From: Helicobacter typhlonius | GTDB lineage: Bacteria > Campylobacterota > Campylobacteria > Campylobacterales > Helicobacteraceae | DNA length: 64,000 nucleotides | Direction of reading: 5' to 3' | NCBI RefSeq assembly: GCF_001460635.1 | Contig: NZ_LN907858.1 | Location: forward strand, 558,001 to 622,000 | In this document: positions 1-9,968 of the stretch, in pieces | How positions within the stretch are numbered: position 1 is the first letter of the stretch | Layout: every line of letters starts with the position of its first letter | Notes under the pieces: model-generated | Databases searched by the model: none | Seen by the model: only the letters and a program-made list of their open reading frames with translations | Told to the model about the DNA's origin: nothing | Made by a program: the position numbers and the translations under genes

Positions 1-260
1 AGGGCATTATGGAATCTGCCATAGGTGCTGCAAAATTAAGATTCCGTCCTATCATTATGACTTCACTTGCTTTTAGCATAGGTGTGCTTCCTTTAGTTTT
101 AAGCACAGGAGCGGGAAGTGCAGCAAGACACGCTATTGGCACAGGCGTTATTGGCGGAATGATGGCGGCAACATTTATAGCAATATTTTTTATTCCGCTC
201 TTTTGGAGCTATGTCGCCCGATTATCGCAGTGGATTCAGTCAAAAAAGGGCAATCAATAA
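1..260 (+). CDS. RND-family multidrug efflux transporter, C-terminal end (partial)
   Basis: Only about the last 85 residues lie in the window; the frame is open to the left edge. The segment has the AcrB/CmeB-type end: a conserved patch with [11 protein letters not shown], then [15 protein letters not shown] and a last membrane helix ([15 protein letters not shown]) followed by a short basic tail. In this family the protein is a trimeric inner-membrane proton/drug antiporter working with a periplasmic adaptor and an outer-membrane channel. The adaptor would be expected upstream, outside the window. Family assignment is firm; substrate range cannot be judged. Confidence 0.85.
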   Translation, partial: GIMESAIGAAKLRFRPIIMTSLAFSIGVLPLVLSTGAGSAARHAIGTGVIGGMMAATFIAIFFIPLFWSYVARLSQWIQSKKGNQ

Positions 261-323
261 TATTGCGTGAGGCAGCAAAATATTTAGGGTTCATAAGCTT
301 TATTGCGATTTTTGAATCTTATG

Positions 324-1280
324 CTATGTGTTAAAAAGATGATGAAGTTCGCTTGAAATACTACTCATAAAAAGCGGCGCATAGGGGGTGTTTTGTGCTA
401 GGGCGGTACAAAAATATTTCATATCTTTTTGCGAAGTGAGGCATTCCGCACACATTTTTAGAATCTGTGGCGCGTTATCTTTTGGGATATGCTTTGGCGC
501 GTGGCTTGGGCTTGTGAAGTGCTTGTGGATTCTATGCACGAGCATTTTATTTGTAATCTCCATAATCATCGAATCTATGGGGAGTTTAAAAAACATCAAG
601 TTATCGTGTGGATTGAGCGAGAGATAAGTCGTATCTACGCCAAAAATTTTTGTGCTATATGAATCAAACAAATACAGGCTTTTGTTGTAATTATCCTCAA
701 AACTCTCTATCATCAGCTCAAGCACAGCTAATCGTTCCCTGATGGTGTAAATATTGCCAATGGGTGAGAATGCAAAGCGTAGCAAGGATTCGATACTATA
801 CCACTCTATGCTTTCAAAGGAATGTTCGAGCATAAGCTCATATCGTTTTTGTCGCAAATGTGCTGCACGGGGAGAATGTCCAAATTTGTATGGAAAAGTA
901 ACAATTTTATCGCGATAGGCAGGTGAGGGGAATCGAGGGTGAATGACAAATCGCTGCTTAGATTCTTTGTCTAAGATGTATTCTAAACCACCCTCATAGC
1001 CCTTGTCAATGATACGAATCTCACTTTTTGGAATCTGTGTAAGTAGAGTAAAAAACTCATCATCACTACAATCTTTATCCCAAATGCGTTCCGAATAGCG
1101 AAAGTAGTGTGTAATTGCTTCAAGGACTTCATTTGAAGGCTCTTTAGTAACACTTTTATCAATCCACGAGGTAAGTGTGCGTCTATCCTTGCCAATAATC
1201 TGTGCAAACCTCGACACGCTAAGATTTGAGCGCTTATAAACAACGAGCAATCGTTCTAAAATGCTGAGTGCCACAGCCAT
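324..1280 (-). CDS. Helix-turn-helix DNA-binding protein, probable regulator of the propionate operon
   Basis: A 318-residue soluble protein. Residues about 18-45 look like a helix-turn-helix (LSVSRFAQIIGKDRRTLTSW). The rest is a long mixed alpha/beta region without a family I can name; it may bind an effector. It is transcribed away from the CoA-transferase/prpBCD operon across a 260 bp gap that holds inverted TTGCACAA/TTGTGCAA copies, the usual arrangement for a local regulator. It is not a PrpR (sigma54 activator) and I see no XRE-DUF955 ScfR/RamB layout. Role as propionate regulator is inference from position only. Confidence 0.6.
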   Translation of the reverse strand: MAVALSILERLLVVYKRSNLSVSRFAQIIGKDRRTLTSWIDKSVTKEPSNEVLEAITHYFRYSERIWDKDCSDDEFFTLLTQIPKSEIRIIDKGYEGGLEYILDKESKQRFVIHPRFPSPAYRDKIVTFPYKFGHSPRAAHLRQKRYELMLEHSFESIEWYSIESLLRFAFSPIGNIYTIRERLAVLELMIESFEDNYNKSLYLFDSYSTKIFGVDTTYLSLNPHDNLMFFKLPIDSMIMEITNKMLVHRIHKHFTSPSHAPKHIPKDNAPQILKMCAECLTSQKDMKYFCTALAQNTPYAPLFMSSISSELHHLFNT

Positions 1281-1540
1281 ACCTTTATGTAATTTTTATT
1301 TAAATATTTTATAGATTCTGTCAAAAGGGTTAGTTTATACGCATTGTTTTATTAGCGCAATGCTTCAAAATTGCACAATTTTTGTGTATAAATAGTGTTT
1401 TATGTGTAAAAGTTGCAATAAAATGTCAAAAGTTGTGCAAAACAAACAAAGATATTCAATGTAGAATAGTTCAATCTTAAAAAGCAAGATGAGGTTTGAA
1501 CTTCTATAGAGTTGGGGCTTCAAATGCGGTAGGAGTGCTT
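1281..1540. promoter_or_regulatory. Divergent promoter/operator region of the propionate operon
   Basis: The gap between the regulator and the CoA-transferase is AT-rich. It contains TTGCACAA at 1371-1378 and its exact reverse complement TTGTGCAA at 1433-1440, two AAAAGTTG copies near 1410 and 1430, and a GCATTG/CAATGC inverted pair near 1341-1362. A -10-like TGTATAAA lies near 1385 and TGTAGAAT near 1460. These are candidate operator and promoter elements; no start site can be fixed from sequence. Confidence 0.4.
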
Positions 1541-2887
1541 ATGGATATACATCAATTATACAAGCAAAAGCTTATGAGTACAGAAGACGCGGTGAGGGTG
1601 GTGAAGTCTGGAGATTGGGTGGATTATGGCTGGGCAGTTACTGCACCGGTGGCACTTGATCTCGCTCTAAGTAAGCGCATACAAGAGCTAGATGATATAA
1701 AGCTTCGCGGTGGAATCCTCGTGCAAATCCCTGAAGTGTTTAAGGTCGATACGCAAGGCAAACACGTTTCGTGGCATACTTGGCACGCAAGCGGCATAGG
1801 GCGGAAGTTCATTGAGCAGGGCTTAGGATTCTATATTCCTATGCGATATTCCGAATTGCCGAGGTATTATAGAGAGACAAAGGCTAAGCCAAATGTGGCA
1901 ATGCTCCAAGTTGCGCCTATGGATAGCCACGGGTATTTTAATTTCGGTCCTAGTGCTTCGCATTTGAGTGCGTGCATAGAAATGGCTGATGTCGTGATTG
2001 TGGAAGTCAATGAGAATATGCCTCGCTGTTTGGGTGGTTTTGGCACAGATGTGCATATCTCACAAGTGGATATGGTGGTTGAGGGGGATAATCCGCCTTT
2101 GGTAGAGGTGGGCTCACCAGAAATCACAGATGTGGATAAGGCGGTGGCAAAGCTCATTGTTGAGGAGATACGAGATGGCGCGTGCATACAGCTAGGCATT
2201 GGCGGTATGCCAAATGCGGTTGGTTCTTTCATCTCGCAATCGGATTTGAAAGATTTGGGCGTACATACAGAAATTTATGTCGATGCGTTTGTGGATATAA
2301 GCAGGGCAGGTAAGATTACCGGTAGGAAAAAAAATATAGACAAGGGGCGACAAACTTATTCTTTTGCAATGGGGAGTAAAAAACTCTATGATTTTTTGCA
2401 TAATAATCCTGAATGTATGAGTGCACCGGTGGATTATACGAATGACATACGCACGATTGCTGCACTTGATAATTTTGTATCGATTAATAACGCGGTAGAT
2501 GTAGATATTTTTGGGCAGGTTAATTCTGAATCTTCGGGCACAAGGCATATTAGTGGTGCAGGAGGACAGCTTGATTTCGTGCTTGGGGCATATTTGGCAA
2601 AAAATGGTAAAAGCTTTATTTGTTGTTCTTCTACGATGAAGGCAAAAGATGGCACATTAAAAAGTAGAATCTTGCCAACATTGCACGAGGGCAGCATAAT
2701 CACGGCTACGAGGGCAAATGTGCATTATCTTGTAACTGAATATGGCAAGGCAAATCTCAAGGGTTTGAGCACTTGGGAGAAATGTGAGGCGATTATCTCT
2801 CTTGCACATCCAGATTTTAGAGAATCTCTTATTAAGAAGGCAGAAGAGATGAAAATTTGGCGTGCAAGTAACAAAATTCGCCCTTAA
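1541..2887 (+). CDS. Acetyl-CoA hydrolase/transferase family CoA-transferase (probable propionate:acetyl-CoA CoA-transferase)
   Basis: A 448-residue protein of the Cat1/4-hydroxybutyrate CoA-transferase family; the glycine-rich [11 protein letters not shown] loop and the [13 protein letters not shown] segment are family marks. I start it at 1541 because AGGAG sits 8 bases upstream; the frame stays open to an upstream TTG at 1496. It is first in a co-directional set with prpB, prpC and prpD. Known chemistry: transfer of CoA between acetyl-CoA and a short-chain acid. Inference: it makes propionyl-CoA and so replaces the PrpE ligase, which is absent here. Butyrate or 4-hydroxybutyrate are alternative substrates. 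Confidence 0.8.
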   Translation: MDIHQLYKQKLMSTEDAVRVVKSGDWVDYGWAVTAPVALDLALSKRIQELDDIKLRGGILVQIPEVFKVDTQGKHVSWHTWHASGIGRKFIEQGLGFYIPMRYSELPRYYRETKAKPNVAMLQVAPMDSHGYFNFGPSASHLSACIEMADVVIVEVNENMPRCLGGFGTDVHISQVDMVVEGDNPPLVEVGSPEITDVDKAVAKLIVEEIRDGACIQLGIGGMPNAVGSFISQSDLKDLGVHTEIYVDAFVDISRAGKITGRKKNIDKGRQTYSFAMGSKKLYDFLHNNPECMSAPVDYTNDIRTIAALDNFVSINNAVDVDIFGQVNSESSGTRHISGAGGQLDFVLGAYLAKNGKSFICCSSTMKAKDGTLKSRILPTLHEGSIITATRANVHYLVTEYGKANLKGLSTWEKCEAIISLAHPDFRESLIKKAEEMKIWRASNKIRP

Positions 2888-2950
2888 ACCACACAATAAG
2901 GAGGATAAAATTTTTCACAACTTTATTCAATTCACCAAAAAAGGAACACA

Positions 2951-3826
2951 ATGAAAACACAAGGACAAAAATTAAGGGAAGCGATAGGGCAATATAAGCC
3001 TTTGCAAATTATAGGTGTGATTAACGCCTATTCTGCAATTCAGGCGCAAAAAAGTGGTGCGAAGGCATTGTATCTAAGCGGCGGTGCATTGGCGGCGATG
3101 AGTTTAGGTGTGCCGGATTTAGGTATTAGCTCATTAGAAGATGTGTGCATTGATGTGCGCAGAATCACCGCTGCGAGTGATTTGCCATTGCTTGTTGATG
3201 CAGACACAGGCTGGGGCGGGGCGTTTAACATTGCACGCACGATTAAGGATTTGACAAGAAGCGGTGCGGCAGGTTGCCACATTGAGGATCAAGTCGCACA
3301 AAAAAGATGTGGACATCGCCCAAACAAAGAGCTTGTAAGCAAAGAGGAGATGAGCGATAGAATCAAAGCCGCAATGGACGCAAAGATAGATTCTAGCTTT
3401 GTGGTAATGGCACGCACAGACGCCCACGCAAGCGAGGGGCAACAAGCCGCCATTGATAGAGCATTGGCGTATGTGGAAGCCGGAGCCGATATGATATTTG
3501 CCGAGGCAATCCATACGCTAGAGGAATATAAGCAATTCACACAAGTCATCAAAGTGCCTGTGTTGGCTAATATCACAGAGTTTGGCAAGACACCTTATTT
3601 CACGCGCGATGAGTTAGGAAGCGTTGGCATTTCTATGGTGCTTTACCCGCTTTCAGCAGCACGCGCGATGAATAAGGCGGCATTGGCAGTGTTTGATGAT
3701 ATTTTGCGCAATGGCTCACAGAAAAAGAGCATTGATTCTATGCAAACACGCGAGGAACTCTATGAAATGCTAGGCTACCACGAGTATGAGCAGAAGCTTG
3801 ATAAGCTTTTTCAAAGCAAAAAATAA
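2951..3826 (+). CDS. prpB: 2-methylisocitrate lyase
   Basis: 291 residues, the normal PrpB length. The signature KRCGHRP (about residues 117-123) separates 2-methylisocitrate lyase from isocitrate lyase (KKCGHM). The metal-site segment [11 protein letters not shown] and [11 protein letters not shown] are present. It cleaves 2-methylisocitrate to succinate and pyruvate in the cytoplasm, the last step of the 2-methylcitrate cycle. ATG at 2951 follows an AAGGAA ribosome site; it lies 63 bases after the CoA-transferase and 20 before prpC, so the genes are probably one transcript. Confidence 0.93.
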   Translation: MKTQGQKLREAIGQYKPLQIIGVINAYSAIQAQKSGAKALYLSGGALAAMSLGVPDLGISSLEDVCIDVRRITAASDLPLLVDADTGWGGAFNIARTIKDLTRSGAAGCHIEDQVAQKRCGHRPNKELVSKEEMSDRIKAAMDAKIDSSFVVMARTDAHASEGQQAAIDRALAYVEAGADMIFAEAIHTLEEYKQFTQVIKVPVLANITEFGKTPYFTRDELGSVGISMVLYPLSAARAMNKAALAVFDDILRNGSQKKSIDSMQTREELYEMLGYHEYEQKLDKLFQSKK

Positions 3827-3846
3827 TTTTAGATAAGGAGGACACA

Positions 3847-4989
3847 ATGGCAGCACCAACAAAAAAGGTTGGCGGATTAGCAGGTATAAGTGCGGGTGAA
3901 TCAGCGATTTGCACCTGCGGCACAGGACACGGGCTAAATTATAGAGGCTATGACATTTATGATTTGGCAAGGGAATGTGAGTTTGAGGAAGTAGCGTATT
4001 TGCTTTTAAGAGAAAAGCTCCCAAATAAAGCTGAATTAGAATCTTTTAAAAAGGAGCTTATTGCGGCACGAAGTTTGCCAAATGAGTTAAAGCAAACGCT
4101 TAAACTCCTACCTAAAAATGCGCACCCTATGGATATTATGCGCACGACTTGCTCAGTTTTGGGTTGTATTGAGCCAGAGGTTTATGATGTGCTTAAACTC
4201 TCTTTTCCTAATCAGCAAAAGGTTGCTACGCGCCTACTTGGAATCTTCCCTTCCGCGCTTACCTTTTGGCATCATTACCACGCAAGTGGCAAGGAGATAA
4301 GCACAGATTCTAAGCAGGATTCTATTGGTGGGTATTTCTTGGAGCTTTTACACCAAAAAGCTCCCAAAGACTTGTGGGTAAAGGCAATGCACGTAAGCCT
4401 TATTTTGTATGCAGAACACGAGTTCAATGCTTCAACTTTTACTGCACGTGTGATTAGTGCGACATTATCAGATTGCTATTCAGCAGTTGGCGGTGCGATT
4501 GGTGCTTTGAGAGGACCACTGCACGGCGGGGCAAATGAGGCGGCTATGGAGCTTATCGCAGAGTTTAGCTCTCCAGAATCTGCCACACAGGGCATTAAGG
4601 ATAAGCTTGCAAGAAAAGATAAGATTATGGGCTTTGGACATCGGGTCTATGTGGAAAAAGATCCACGCAATGTGGTGATTAAAGAATGGAGCAAGAAGCT
4701 AGGCGATGATGTGGGCGATACAAAGGGGCTTTATCCTATTAGCGAGGCGATTGAAAAGGTGATGTGGAATGAGAAAAAGCTTTTCCCAAATCTTGATTTT
4801 TATAGTGCGTCTGCTTATCATTTTATGGGAATTCCAACGGCATATTTTACGCCTATTTTCATCTTTTCACGCACGGCAGGGTGGATGGCGCATATTTTTG
4901 AGCAGAGGGCAAATAACAAGCTAATTCGTCCAAGCTCGGAATATACAGGACCGGACAATAAGGAGTTTGTGCCAATGCAAAATCGCTAG
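3847..4989 (+). CDS. prpC: 2-methylcitrate synthase
   Basis: 380 residues, the short citrate-synthase type typical of PrpC. Catalytic regions are visible: GPLHGGANEAAM (first His), GFGHRVY (second His) and a DFYSASAYHFMGIP segment that carries the catalytic Asp. It condenses propionyl-CoA with oxaloacetate. ATG is preceded by AAGGAGG. It sits between prpB and prpD, which decides for methylcitrate rather than ordinary citrate synthase; dual activity is possible, as in many PrpC enzymes. Confidence 0.92.
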   Translation: MAAPTKKVGGLAGISAGESAICTCGTGHGLNYRGYDIYDLARECEFEEVAYLLLREKLPNKAELESFKKELIAARSLPNELKQTLKLLPKNAHPMDIMRTTCSVLGCIEPEVYDVLKLSFPNQQKVATRLLGIFPSALTFWHHYHASGKEISTDSKQDSIGGYFLELLHQKAPKDLWVKAMHVSLILYAEHEFNASTFTARVISATLSDCYSAVGGAIGALRGPLHGGANEAAMELIAEFSSPESATQGIKDKLARKDKIMGFGHRVYVEKDPRNVVIKEWSKKLGDDVGDTKGLYPISEAIEKVMWNEKKLFPNLDFYSASAYHFMGIPTAYFTPIFIFSRTAGWMAHIFEQRANNKLIRPSSEYTGPDNKEFVPMQNR

Positions 4990-5025
4990 GTGCATCAATA
5001 ATTTTTTCATTTCAAAGGAGCCACA

Positions 5026-6480
5026 ATGAGCCACGATATGGGTATTTTAGAGACAAAAAGACCAGAATTTGATGAGTTGCTAACAAAGATAGCAAAATAC
5101 GCGCTTGAGTTTGATATTAAATCGCCTCTTGCCTATGAAACTGCACGATATTGCCTTATGGATACGATTGGTTGCGGACTTTTAGCATTGAATTTTCCCG
5201 CTTGCACCAAGCTTTTGGGACCGGTTGTTGAGGGTGCGGAGTTTCGTCCTTTGGGTGCGAAGATTCCCGGGACAAGCTATCAGCTAGAGCCAGAACGAGC
5301 GGCGTTTAATGTTGGTGCAATGGTGCGATGGCTTGATTTCAATGACACTTGGCTTGCGGCAGAATGGGGACACCCAAGCGATAATTTAGGCGCGATTTGG
5401 GCGGTGGCGGATTATCTAAGCCGCAAGAATATAAGTAAGGGCAAAGAGCCTTTGAAAGTCAAAGATGTGCTAACAGCGATGATAAAAGCACACGAGATTC
5501 AAGGCGTTATAGCCCTTGATAATAGCTTTAACAAAGTGGGCTTAGACCACGTGCTGCTTGTGAGAATTGCTTCTACTGCGGTAGCTTGTGTTATGCTTGG
5601 CGGAAATTTTGAAGAAGTGCGTAATGCTGTAAGCCACGCTTTTATTGATGGTGGGGCTTTAAGAACTTATCGCCACGCACCAAATACAGGCTCACGCAAA
5701 AGTTGGGCTGCAGGTGATGCGAGCAGTAGAGGTGTAAATCTTGCATTAAAAGCATTAAGTGGAGAAATGGGCTATCCAAGTGCGTTAAGCGCGAGTTTTT
5801 GGGGATTTGAAGATGTGAAAATGAAAGGGCAAAAGCTCACTATCCCACAAGAATTTGGCAGCTATGTAATGGAAAATGTGCTGTTTAAGATTAGCTTCCC
5901 GGCAGAATTCCACGCTCAAACTGCGGTAGAATGCGCGCTTAAATTGCATAATGAAGTCAAAGACAGGCTAGATTCTATTGAAAAAATTGTGATTACTACT
6001 CAAGAATCCGGACATAGAATCATCAATAAAGTAGGCAAACTTGACAATCCAGCAGACAGAGACCACTGCATTCAGTATATGGTGGCAGTGCCGCTTGTGT
6101 TTGGGCGACTTACAGCTGATGACTATGAGGATAGTGTAGCAAAAGATTCGCGCATTGACGCGTTGCGTGATAAAATGGTGGTAGAGGTAGATGAGCGATA
6201 TACACGCGAGTATTTAGAATCTGATAAACGCTCCATTGCTAATGCGGTACAGATTTTCTACAAAGATGGTAGCAAGAGCGAGAAAGTGGAAGTGGAATAT
6301 CCTATCGGGCATAAAAGACGCCGAGATGAGGGGATTCCGGTGCTTGTAGCGAAGTTTAAACGCAATATCGCACTTAAACTTAGCCCGAAAAAATGCGCTG
6401 CGATTGAAAAGCTTTGCAGCGACCAAAAAACTTTAGAATCTACGCCATTTAATGAGTTTAGCGATTTGTTTGCATTGTAA
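5026..6480 (+). CDS. prpD: 2-methylcitrate dehydratase
   Basis: 484 residues, full length for the cofactor-free MmgE/PrpD family. Recognisable parts are RYCLMDTIGCGLLAL near the N-terminus, LDFNDTWLAAEWGHPSDNLG and the C-terminal DRDHCIQYMVAVPL. It converts 2-methylcitrate to 2-methyl-cis-aconitate; the following hydration would need aconitase (AcnB), which is not in this window. AAGGAGCC precedes the ATG. The operon ends here at a hairpin terminator. Confidence 0.93.
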   Translation: MSHDMGILETKRPEFDELLTKIAKYALEFDIKSPLAYETARYCLMDTIGCGLLALNFPACTKLLGPVVEGAEFRPLGAKIPGTSYQLEPERAAFNVGAMVRWLDFNDTWLAAEWGHPSDNLGAIWAVADYLSRKNISKGKEPLKVKDVLTAMIKAHEIQGVIALDNSFNKVGLDHVLLVRIASTAVACVMLGGNFEEVRNAVSHAFIDGGALRTYRHAPNTGSRKSWAAGDASSRGVNLALKALSGEMGYPSALSASFWGFEDVKMKGQKLTIPQEFGSYVMENVLFKISFPAEFHAQTAVECALKLHNEVKDRLDSIEKIVITTQESGHRIINKVGKLDNPADRDHCIQYMVAVPLVFGRLTADDYEDSVAKDSRIDALRDKMVVEVDERYTREYLESDKRSIANAVQIFYKDGSKSEKVEVEYPIGHKRRRDEGIPVLVAKFKRNIALKLSPKKCAAIEKLCSDQKTLESTPFNEFSDLFAL

Positions 6481-6484
6481 CAAG

Positions 6485-6523
6485 ATAAGAATCTAGGGGC
6501 AATGGCTCTTAGATTCTGCTTAT
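6485..6523. terminator. Bidirectional hairpin terminator between prpD and galE
   Basis: ATAAGAATCTAGGGGC and a near-complement (GCTCTTAGATTCTGCTTAT) face each other around a 4-base AATG loop, with a 3-base bulge, followed by T6. The arms contain one AGAATCT and one AGATTCT, the over-represented 7-mer of this genome. It lies between converging genes and could serve both. Confidence 0.65.
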
Positions 6524-6546
6524 AGCAAACGTTTTTTCTATTCTCT

Positions 6547-7587
6547 TTAACTTTTGAGTGATTTTTCCCATTCATATGCGGATGTAACAATCACTCTTAA
6601 ATCATTATGTTTTGGTTTCCATTGAGTAAGAGAGAGAATCTTATCATTCTTAGCACTTAGTTCAATAGGATCACCCTCTCTACGAGCAGATTCTAGTACT
6701 TTGAAATTGACCCTGCTCACTTCTTTCACAACCTCAATCACTTCTTTGACGCTATAACCTTGCGAGTAGCCTACATTAAAGATATTTGATGTTTTGGTGC
6801 GCTGCAAATATGTGAGTGCTTCAAGGTGCGCGCTTGCCAAATCATCAATATGGATATAATCCCGAATACAAGTGCCATCTTTTGTGGGATAATCTGTGCC
6901 AAAGATTCCCATACTTTCCTTTTTGCCACAGGCACACTCACACGCTACTTTGATAAGATGAGTGGCATTTTTGCTCCTTTGCCCTAAGCCTTTATGTTGA
7001 GCGAGAATCTGTGCTGTATTATCCATACTCGCCCCTGCGACATTAAAATAGCGCAGTGCCACATATCTAAAGTCTTTTACCGCCTTTGCTGTATCTGCTA
7101 AAACTCGCTCACTCATCATCTTTGAAGCACCATAGGGGTTTATAGGCAAAAGCGGTGCGCTTTCATCAATGGGGATAAGCGATATATCAGGCTCTCCATA
7201 CACTGCGGCTGTGGAGCTAAAGATAAATTTTGTTATGCCACATTCCACGCATAAGGCAAGAAGATTTGTGGTATTGAGCGTATTGTTTGTGTAGTATTCA
7301 AGCGGTTTGAGGACAGATTCACCGACAATAAGCGAAGCGGCAAAATGAATGATTGCTTCAAAGTGATATTTTTCAAAGAGTTGGCGCATTTTTACAATGT
7401 CATTAATATTGCTTTGTATAAAAGTTACTCTATCCTTAAAGCATTCTTGGAGATATGCAATATTTTCTTTAAAACCTGTGCTTAAATCATCAACGATGAC
7501 AAGATGATAATCTGTGTTTTGTAAGAAGCAATACGCTGTGTGTGAGCCGATATAGCCACCGGCTCCTGTAAGTAAGAGATGAGACAT
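6547..7587 (-). CDS. galE: UDP-glucose 4-epimerase
   Basis: 346 residues of the extended SDR family. The NAD-binding GAGGYIGSHT is at the N-terminus, the SSTAAVYG serine region near residue 125 and the catalytic YGASK near residue 153. It interconverts UDP-glucose and UDP-galactose, supplying galactose for surface glycans; it would also feed Glf (UDP-galactopyranose mutase) found at 50206. ATG has an AAGGAA site. It follows dcuB on the minus strand after a perfect 11-bp hairpin. Confidence 0.93.
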   Translation of the reverse strand: MSHLLLTGAGGYIGSHTAYCFLQNTDYHLVIVDDLSTGFKENIAYLQECFKDRVTFIQSNINDIVKMRQLFEKYHFEAIIHFAASLIVGESVLKPLEYYTNNTLNTTNLLALCVECGITKFIFSSTAAVYGEPDISLIPIDESAPLLPINPYGASKMMSERVLADTAKAVKDFRYVALRYFNVAGASMDNTAQILAQHKGLGQRSKNATHLIKVACECACGKKESMGIFGTDYPTKDGTCIRDYIHIDDLASAHLEALTYLQRTKTSNIFNVGYSQGYSVKEVIEVVKEVSRVNFKVLESARREGDPIELSAKNDKILSLTQWKPKHNDLRVIVTSAYEWEKSLKS

Positions 7588-7600
7588 ATTTATTCCTTAG

Positions 7601-7628
7601 GCTAGAATCTTAAGGACAAGATTCTAGC
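7601..7628 (-). terminator. Perfect 11-bp inverted repeat after dcuB
   Basis: GCTAGAATCTT and AAGATTCTAGC flank a 6-base loop. It is made of two opposed copies of the AGAATCT 7-mer. No T-run follows on the minus strand, so it may be a weak terminator or an RNA-stabilising hairpin rather than a classic intrinsic terminator. Confidence 0.5.
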
Positions 7629-7637
7629 AAAGTTTGG

Positions 7638-9212
7638 CTAAATATATCCTGCGACTTTAGCGAGTAAATATCCTGCAACACAAGAGCTAAATACACCGAT
7701 AAGTCCGGGTAAAATAAAGCTGTGGTTGATGACAAATTTGCCAATATGTGTTGTGCCAGAGCGGTCAAACTGAATCGTTGCCAAATCGCTAGGATAAGTT
7801 GGCAAAATATAATAGCCATAACACGCTGCTGCAAAGGCTACGATGATACCGGGTTCTACACCAATACCCAAAGCTAAAGGCACAAATGCCGCAATCGCTG
7901 CCGCTTGAGAATTAACAAACTTAGAGATAAGTAAAAGCATAATCGCATAGGTCCAAGGGTGAGATTTCACCACATCACCAAGTGCTTCTTTCATCATTGG
8001 CGTATGCACTGCAAACATTGTGTCCGCCATCCACGAGATTCCAAACACCGCCACAAGCGCAATCATACCAGATTTAAAAATTTCATTGCTGCCAATCTTT
8101 TTGGCATCAACTTTTGTAAAGATAATAATAAGCGCACCCGCAAGGAGCATAAAAGCCTGAATCACATTCACCATTGAGATAAAATCCATAGAAGGATTGC
8201 CGAGTTTATCCTTTTGTGGAAGAGCGGTAATATCGCCAGATTCTAGAGCAGATTTAAATGCGCTCTGCCCCCCCCCCTGTGCCTTTTGGTCAAAACCTAG
8301 AGCTTTGAGATCTACAATACCTTTATTTTCACCATTAGGAGTCCATTTGATAGTTGTATCTTGCAAATGCGCCTGATATGCCATTTTTTGCCCCCAATTT
8401 GGCTTGAGTGCGTCAAATGCACCTACTGCTGCCACAGCCGCAATCGCACCTAGGAAAATCCACATTGCCACCCAGTTGCTTGTAGGAAGCTTCACGCCGA
8501 GCAATGTTTTAGAATCTCCATAGACATATTGTTTGAATTCAGGATCTTTGATTTTTTCTTGAAACTCAGGATCTTTGTCTAAATCTTTGCCCCTAAACCA
8601 AGAGAAAATCCCTATACACAATACACCAACAAGTGTGCTAGGAATCGTGATTTGAAGTAGGTTGATGTAGCCATCAAATCCGGCAAGTTTATGCTCTGCA
8701 TTTAAAAGTAGGGCTGTTAGGCTCACCACTGCCACAGACACAGGAGAGGCGATAATACCCATTTGTGATGAGATAGAAGCCGCCGCCATAGGTCGCTCAG
8801 GGCGTATATTATTTTTAATCGCAATATCATAAATAATAGGCATAATCGTATAAACCACGTGTCCTGTGCCGCACAAAATCGTCAAAAAGCAAGTAACAAA
8901 AGGTGCGAGAATCGTCAAAAACTTAGGATTGCGTCTTAGAATCCGCTCTGCAATTTGGAGCATTACATCTAAGCCTCCGCTTGCTTGCAATGTTGCACTT
9001 GCCACAACGACCGCCAAAATCGTAAGCATAACATCAATAGCAGGTTTGCCCGGTTTGATATGGAAGCAAAATACAAGCATCAAAATCCCAATGCCACCTA
9101 AAAGCCCGAGTGCAATACCACCTTTACGCGCTCCGTAAAAAAGACAGACAAGAACTACAAGCAGTTGAATCCCAAACTGCCACCCTTCGCTTAATTGTGT
9201 AAGAAAATCCAT
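7638..9212 (-). CDS. dcuB: Anaerobic C4-dicarboxylate transporter DcuB with a loop insertion carrying a G10 tract
   Basis: 524 residues against about 445 for E. coli DcuB. The N-terminal half ([49 protein letters not shown]) and the end ([33 protein letters not shown]) match DcuB rather than DcuA as I remember them. It exchanges fumarate for succinate across the inner membrane for fumarate respiration. The extra ~75 residues sit between about 270 and 350, in a hydrophilic loop after [11 protein letters not shown]. In that loop ten C on the plus strand (8268-8277) encode Gly-Gly-Gly. The frame is intact at this length. AAGGAGG precedes the start. Confidence 0.93.
   Translation of the reverse strand: MDFLTQLSEGWQFGIQLLVVLVCLFYGARKGGIALGLLGGIGILMLVFCFHIKPGKPAIDVMLTILAVVVASATLQASGGLDVMLQIAERILRRNPKFLTILAPFVTCFLTILCGTGHVVYTIMPIIYDIAIKNNIRPERPMAAASISSQMGIIASPVSVAVVSLTALLLNAEHKLAGFDGYINLLQITIPSTLVGVLCIGIFSWFRGKDLDKDPEFQEKIKDPEFKQYVYGDSKTLLGVKLPTSNWVAMWIFLGAIAAVAAVGAFDALKPNWGQKMAYQAHLQDTTIKWTPNGENKGIVDLKALGFDQKAQGGGQSAFKSALESGDITALPQKDKLGNPSMDFISMVNVIQAFMLLAGALIIIFTKVDAKKIGSNEIFKSGMIALVAVFGISWMADTMFAVHTPMMKEALGDVVKSHPWTYAIMLLLISKFVNSQAAAIAAFVPLALGIGVEPGIIVAFAAACYGYYILPTYPSDLATIQFDRSGTTHIGKFVINHSFILPGLIGVFSSCVAGYLLAKVAGYI
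8268..8277 (-). repeat. Poly-G(10) contingency tract inside dcuB
   Basis: Ten consecutive G on the coding strand at about codons 312-315. A gain or loss of one base would truncate the transporter after roughly 60 percent of its length. With ten bases the gene reads through. Confidence 0.85.
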
Positions 9213-9427
9213 AAAACCTCCTTAAAGTTGTGGATTTAAAAAGCCGTCATTCTATTTCAAAATACATAAAATAACAAGTTTTTTGAGAGACTTGTTCAAA
9301 AAAAGTGATGAAGGTGTTTAAATTAGAAGCTCAAATATGCGTTTTTGCATTTGTATTTTGGAGTAATCCTCAAGAATCTTTTGCTATGATAAGCACTTGC
9401 TTCAAGAAGAATCTAAAAAGGATAAAA

Positions 9428-9895
9428 ATGGCTTTTCACATTGTTTTAATCCAACCCCAAATCCCGCAAAATACAGGCAATATCGGGCGATTGTGTGTGG
9501 CGACAGATTCTATTTTGCATTTAATCCACCCGCTTGGATTTAGCACATCACAAAAGGAACTCAAACGCGCAGGGCTTGATTATTGGCAACATTTGCAGGT
9601 ATATGAATGGGAGAATCTTGAGATGTTTTGGGCGCACTATGAGGTGGATAAACATCATTTTTTCTTTACGACAAAGGCGCAAAGCACTCACTATGAGGCA
9701 GATATGAGTGAGGGCGGATTTTTGTATTTTGGCAGAGAAGATGCAGGCATTAGTTCTGACATTTTACACACATATAAAGGGCAGACATACAAGCTACCGA
9801 TGGTTGCAGGGGTGCGCAGTATCAATCTCGCCACAAGTGTAGGAGCAGCTTTGTATGAGGGAGTGCGGCAATCACAATGTTATATGGGGTTTTAG
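9428..9895 (+). CDS. trmL: tRNA (cytidine/uridine-34 2'-O)-methyltransferase (SPOUT class)
   Basis: 155 residues from the ATG at 9428, which has AAAAGGA upstream; the frame is open further upstream to 9305, but the homologous start (MAFHIVLIQPQIPQNTGNIG) is at 9428. Motifs: NTGNIGRLC, YFGREDAGI and the C-terminal knot segment VRSINLATSVGAALYEG. Length fits TrmL/YibK (about 157). It methylates the wobble ribose of tRNA-Leu. Divergent from dcuB. Confidence 0.9.
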   Translation: MAFHIVLIQPQIPQNTGNIGRLCVATDSILHLIHPLGFSTSQKELKRAGLDYWQHLQVYEWENLEMFWAHYEVDKHHFFFTTKAQSTHYEADMSEGGFLYFGREDAGISSDILHTYKGQTYKLPMVAGVRSINLATSVGAALYEGVRQSQCYMGF

Positions 9896-9968
9896 GGTGA
9901 TTAAGGAAAATGATATTGCGCTAAAGCTATAATGCAACCTTAGATTAGTTTTCTATAAAGGAATTATT

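Noticed and set aside
388-627. 79-codon plus-strand ORF
   Set aside because: Shadow of the HTH regulator on the opposite strand; no ribosome site.
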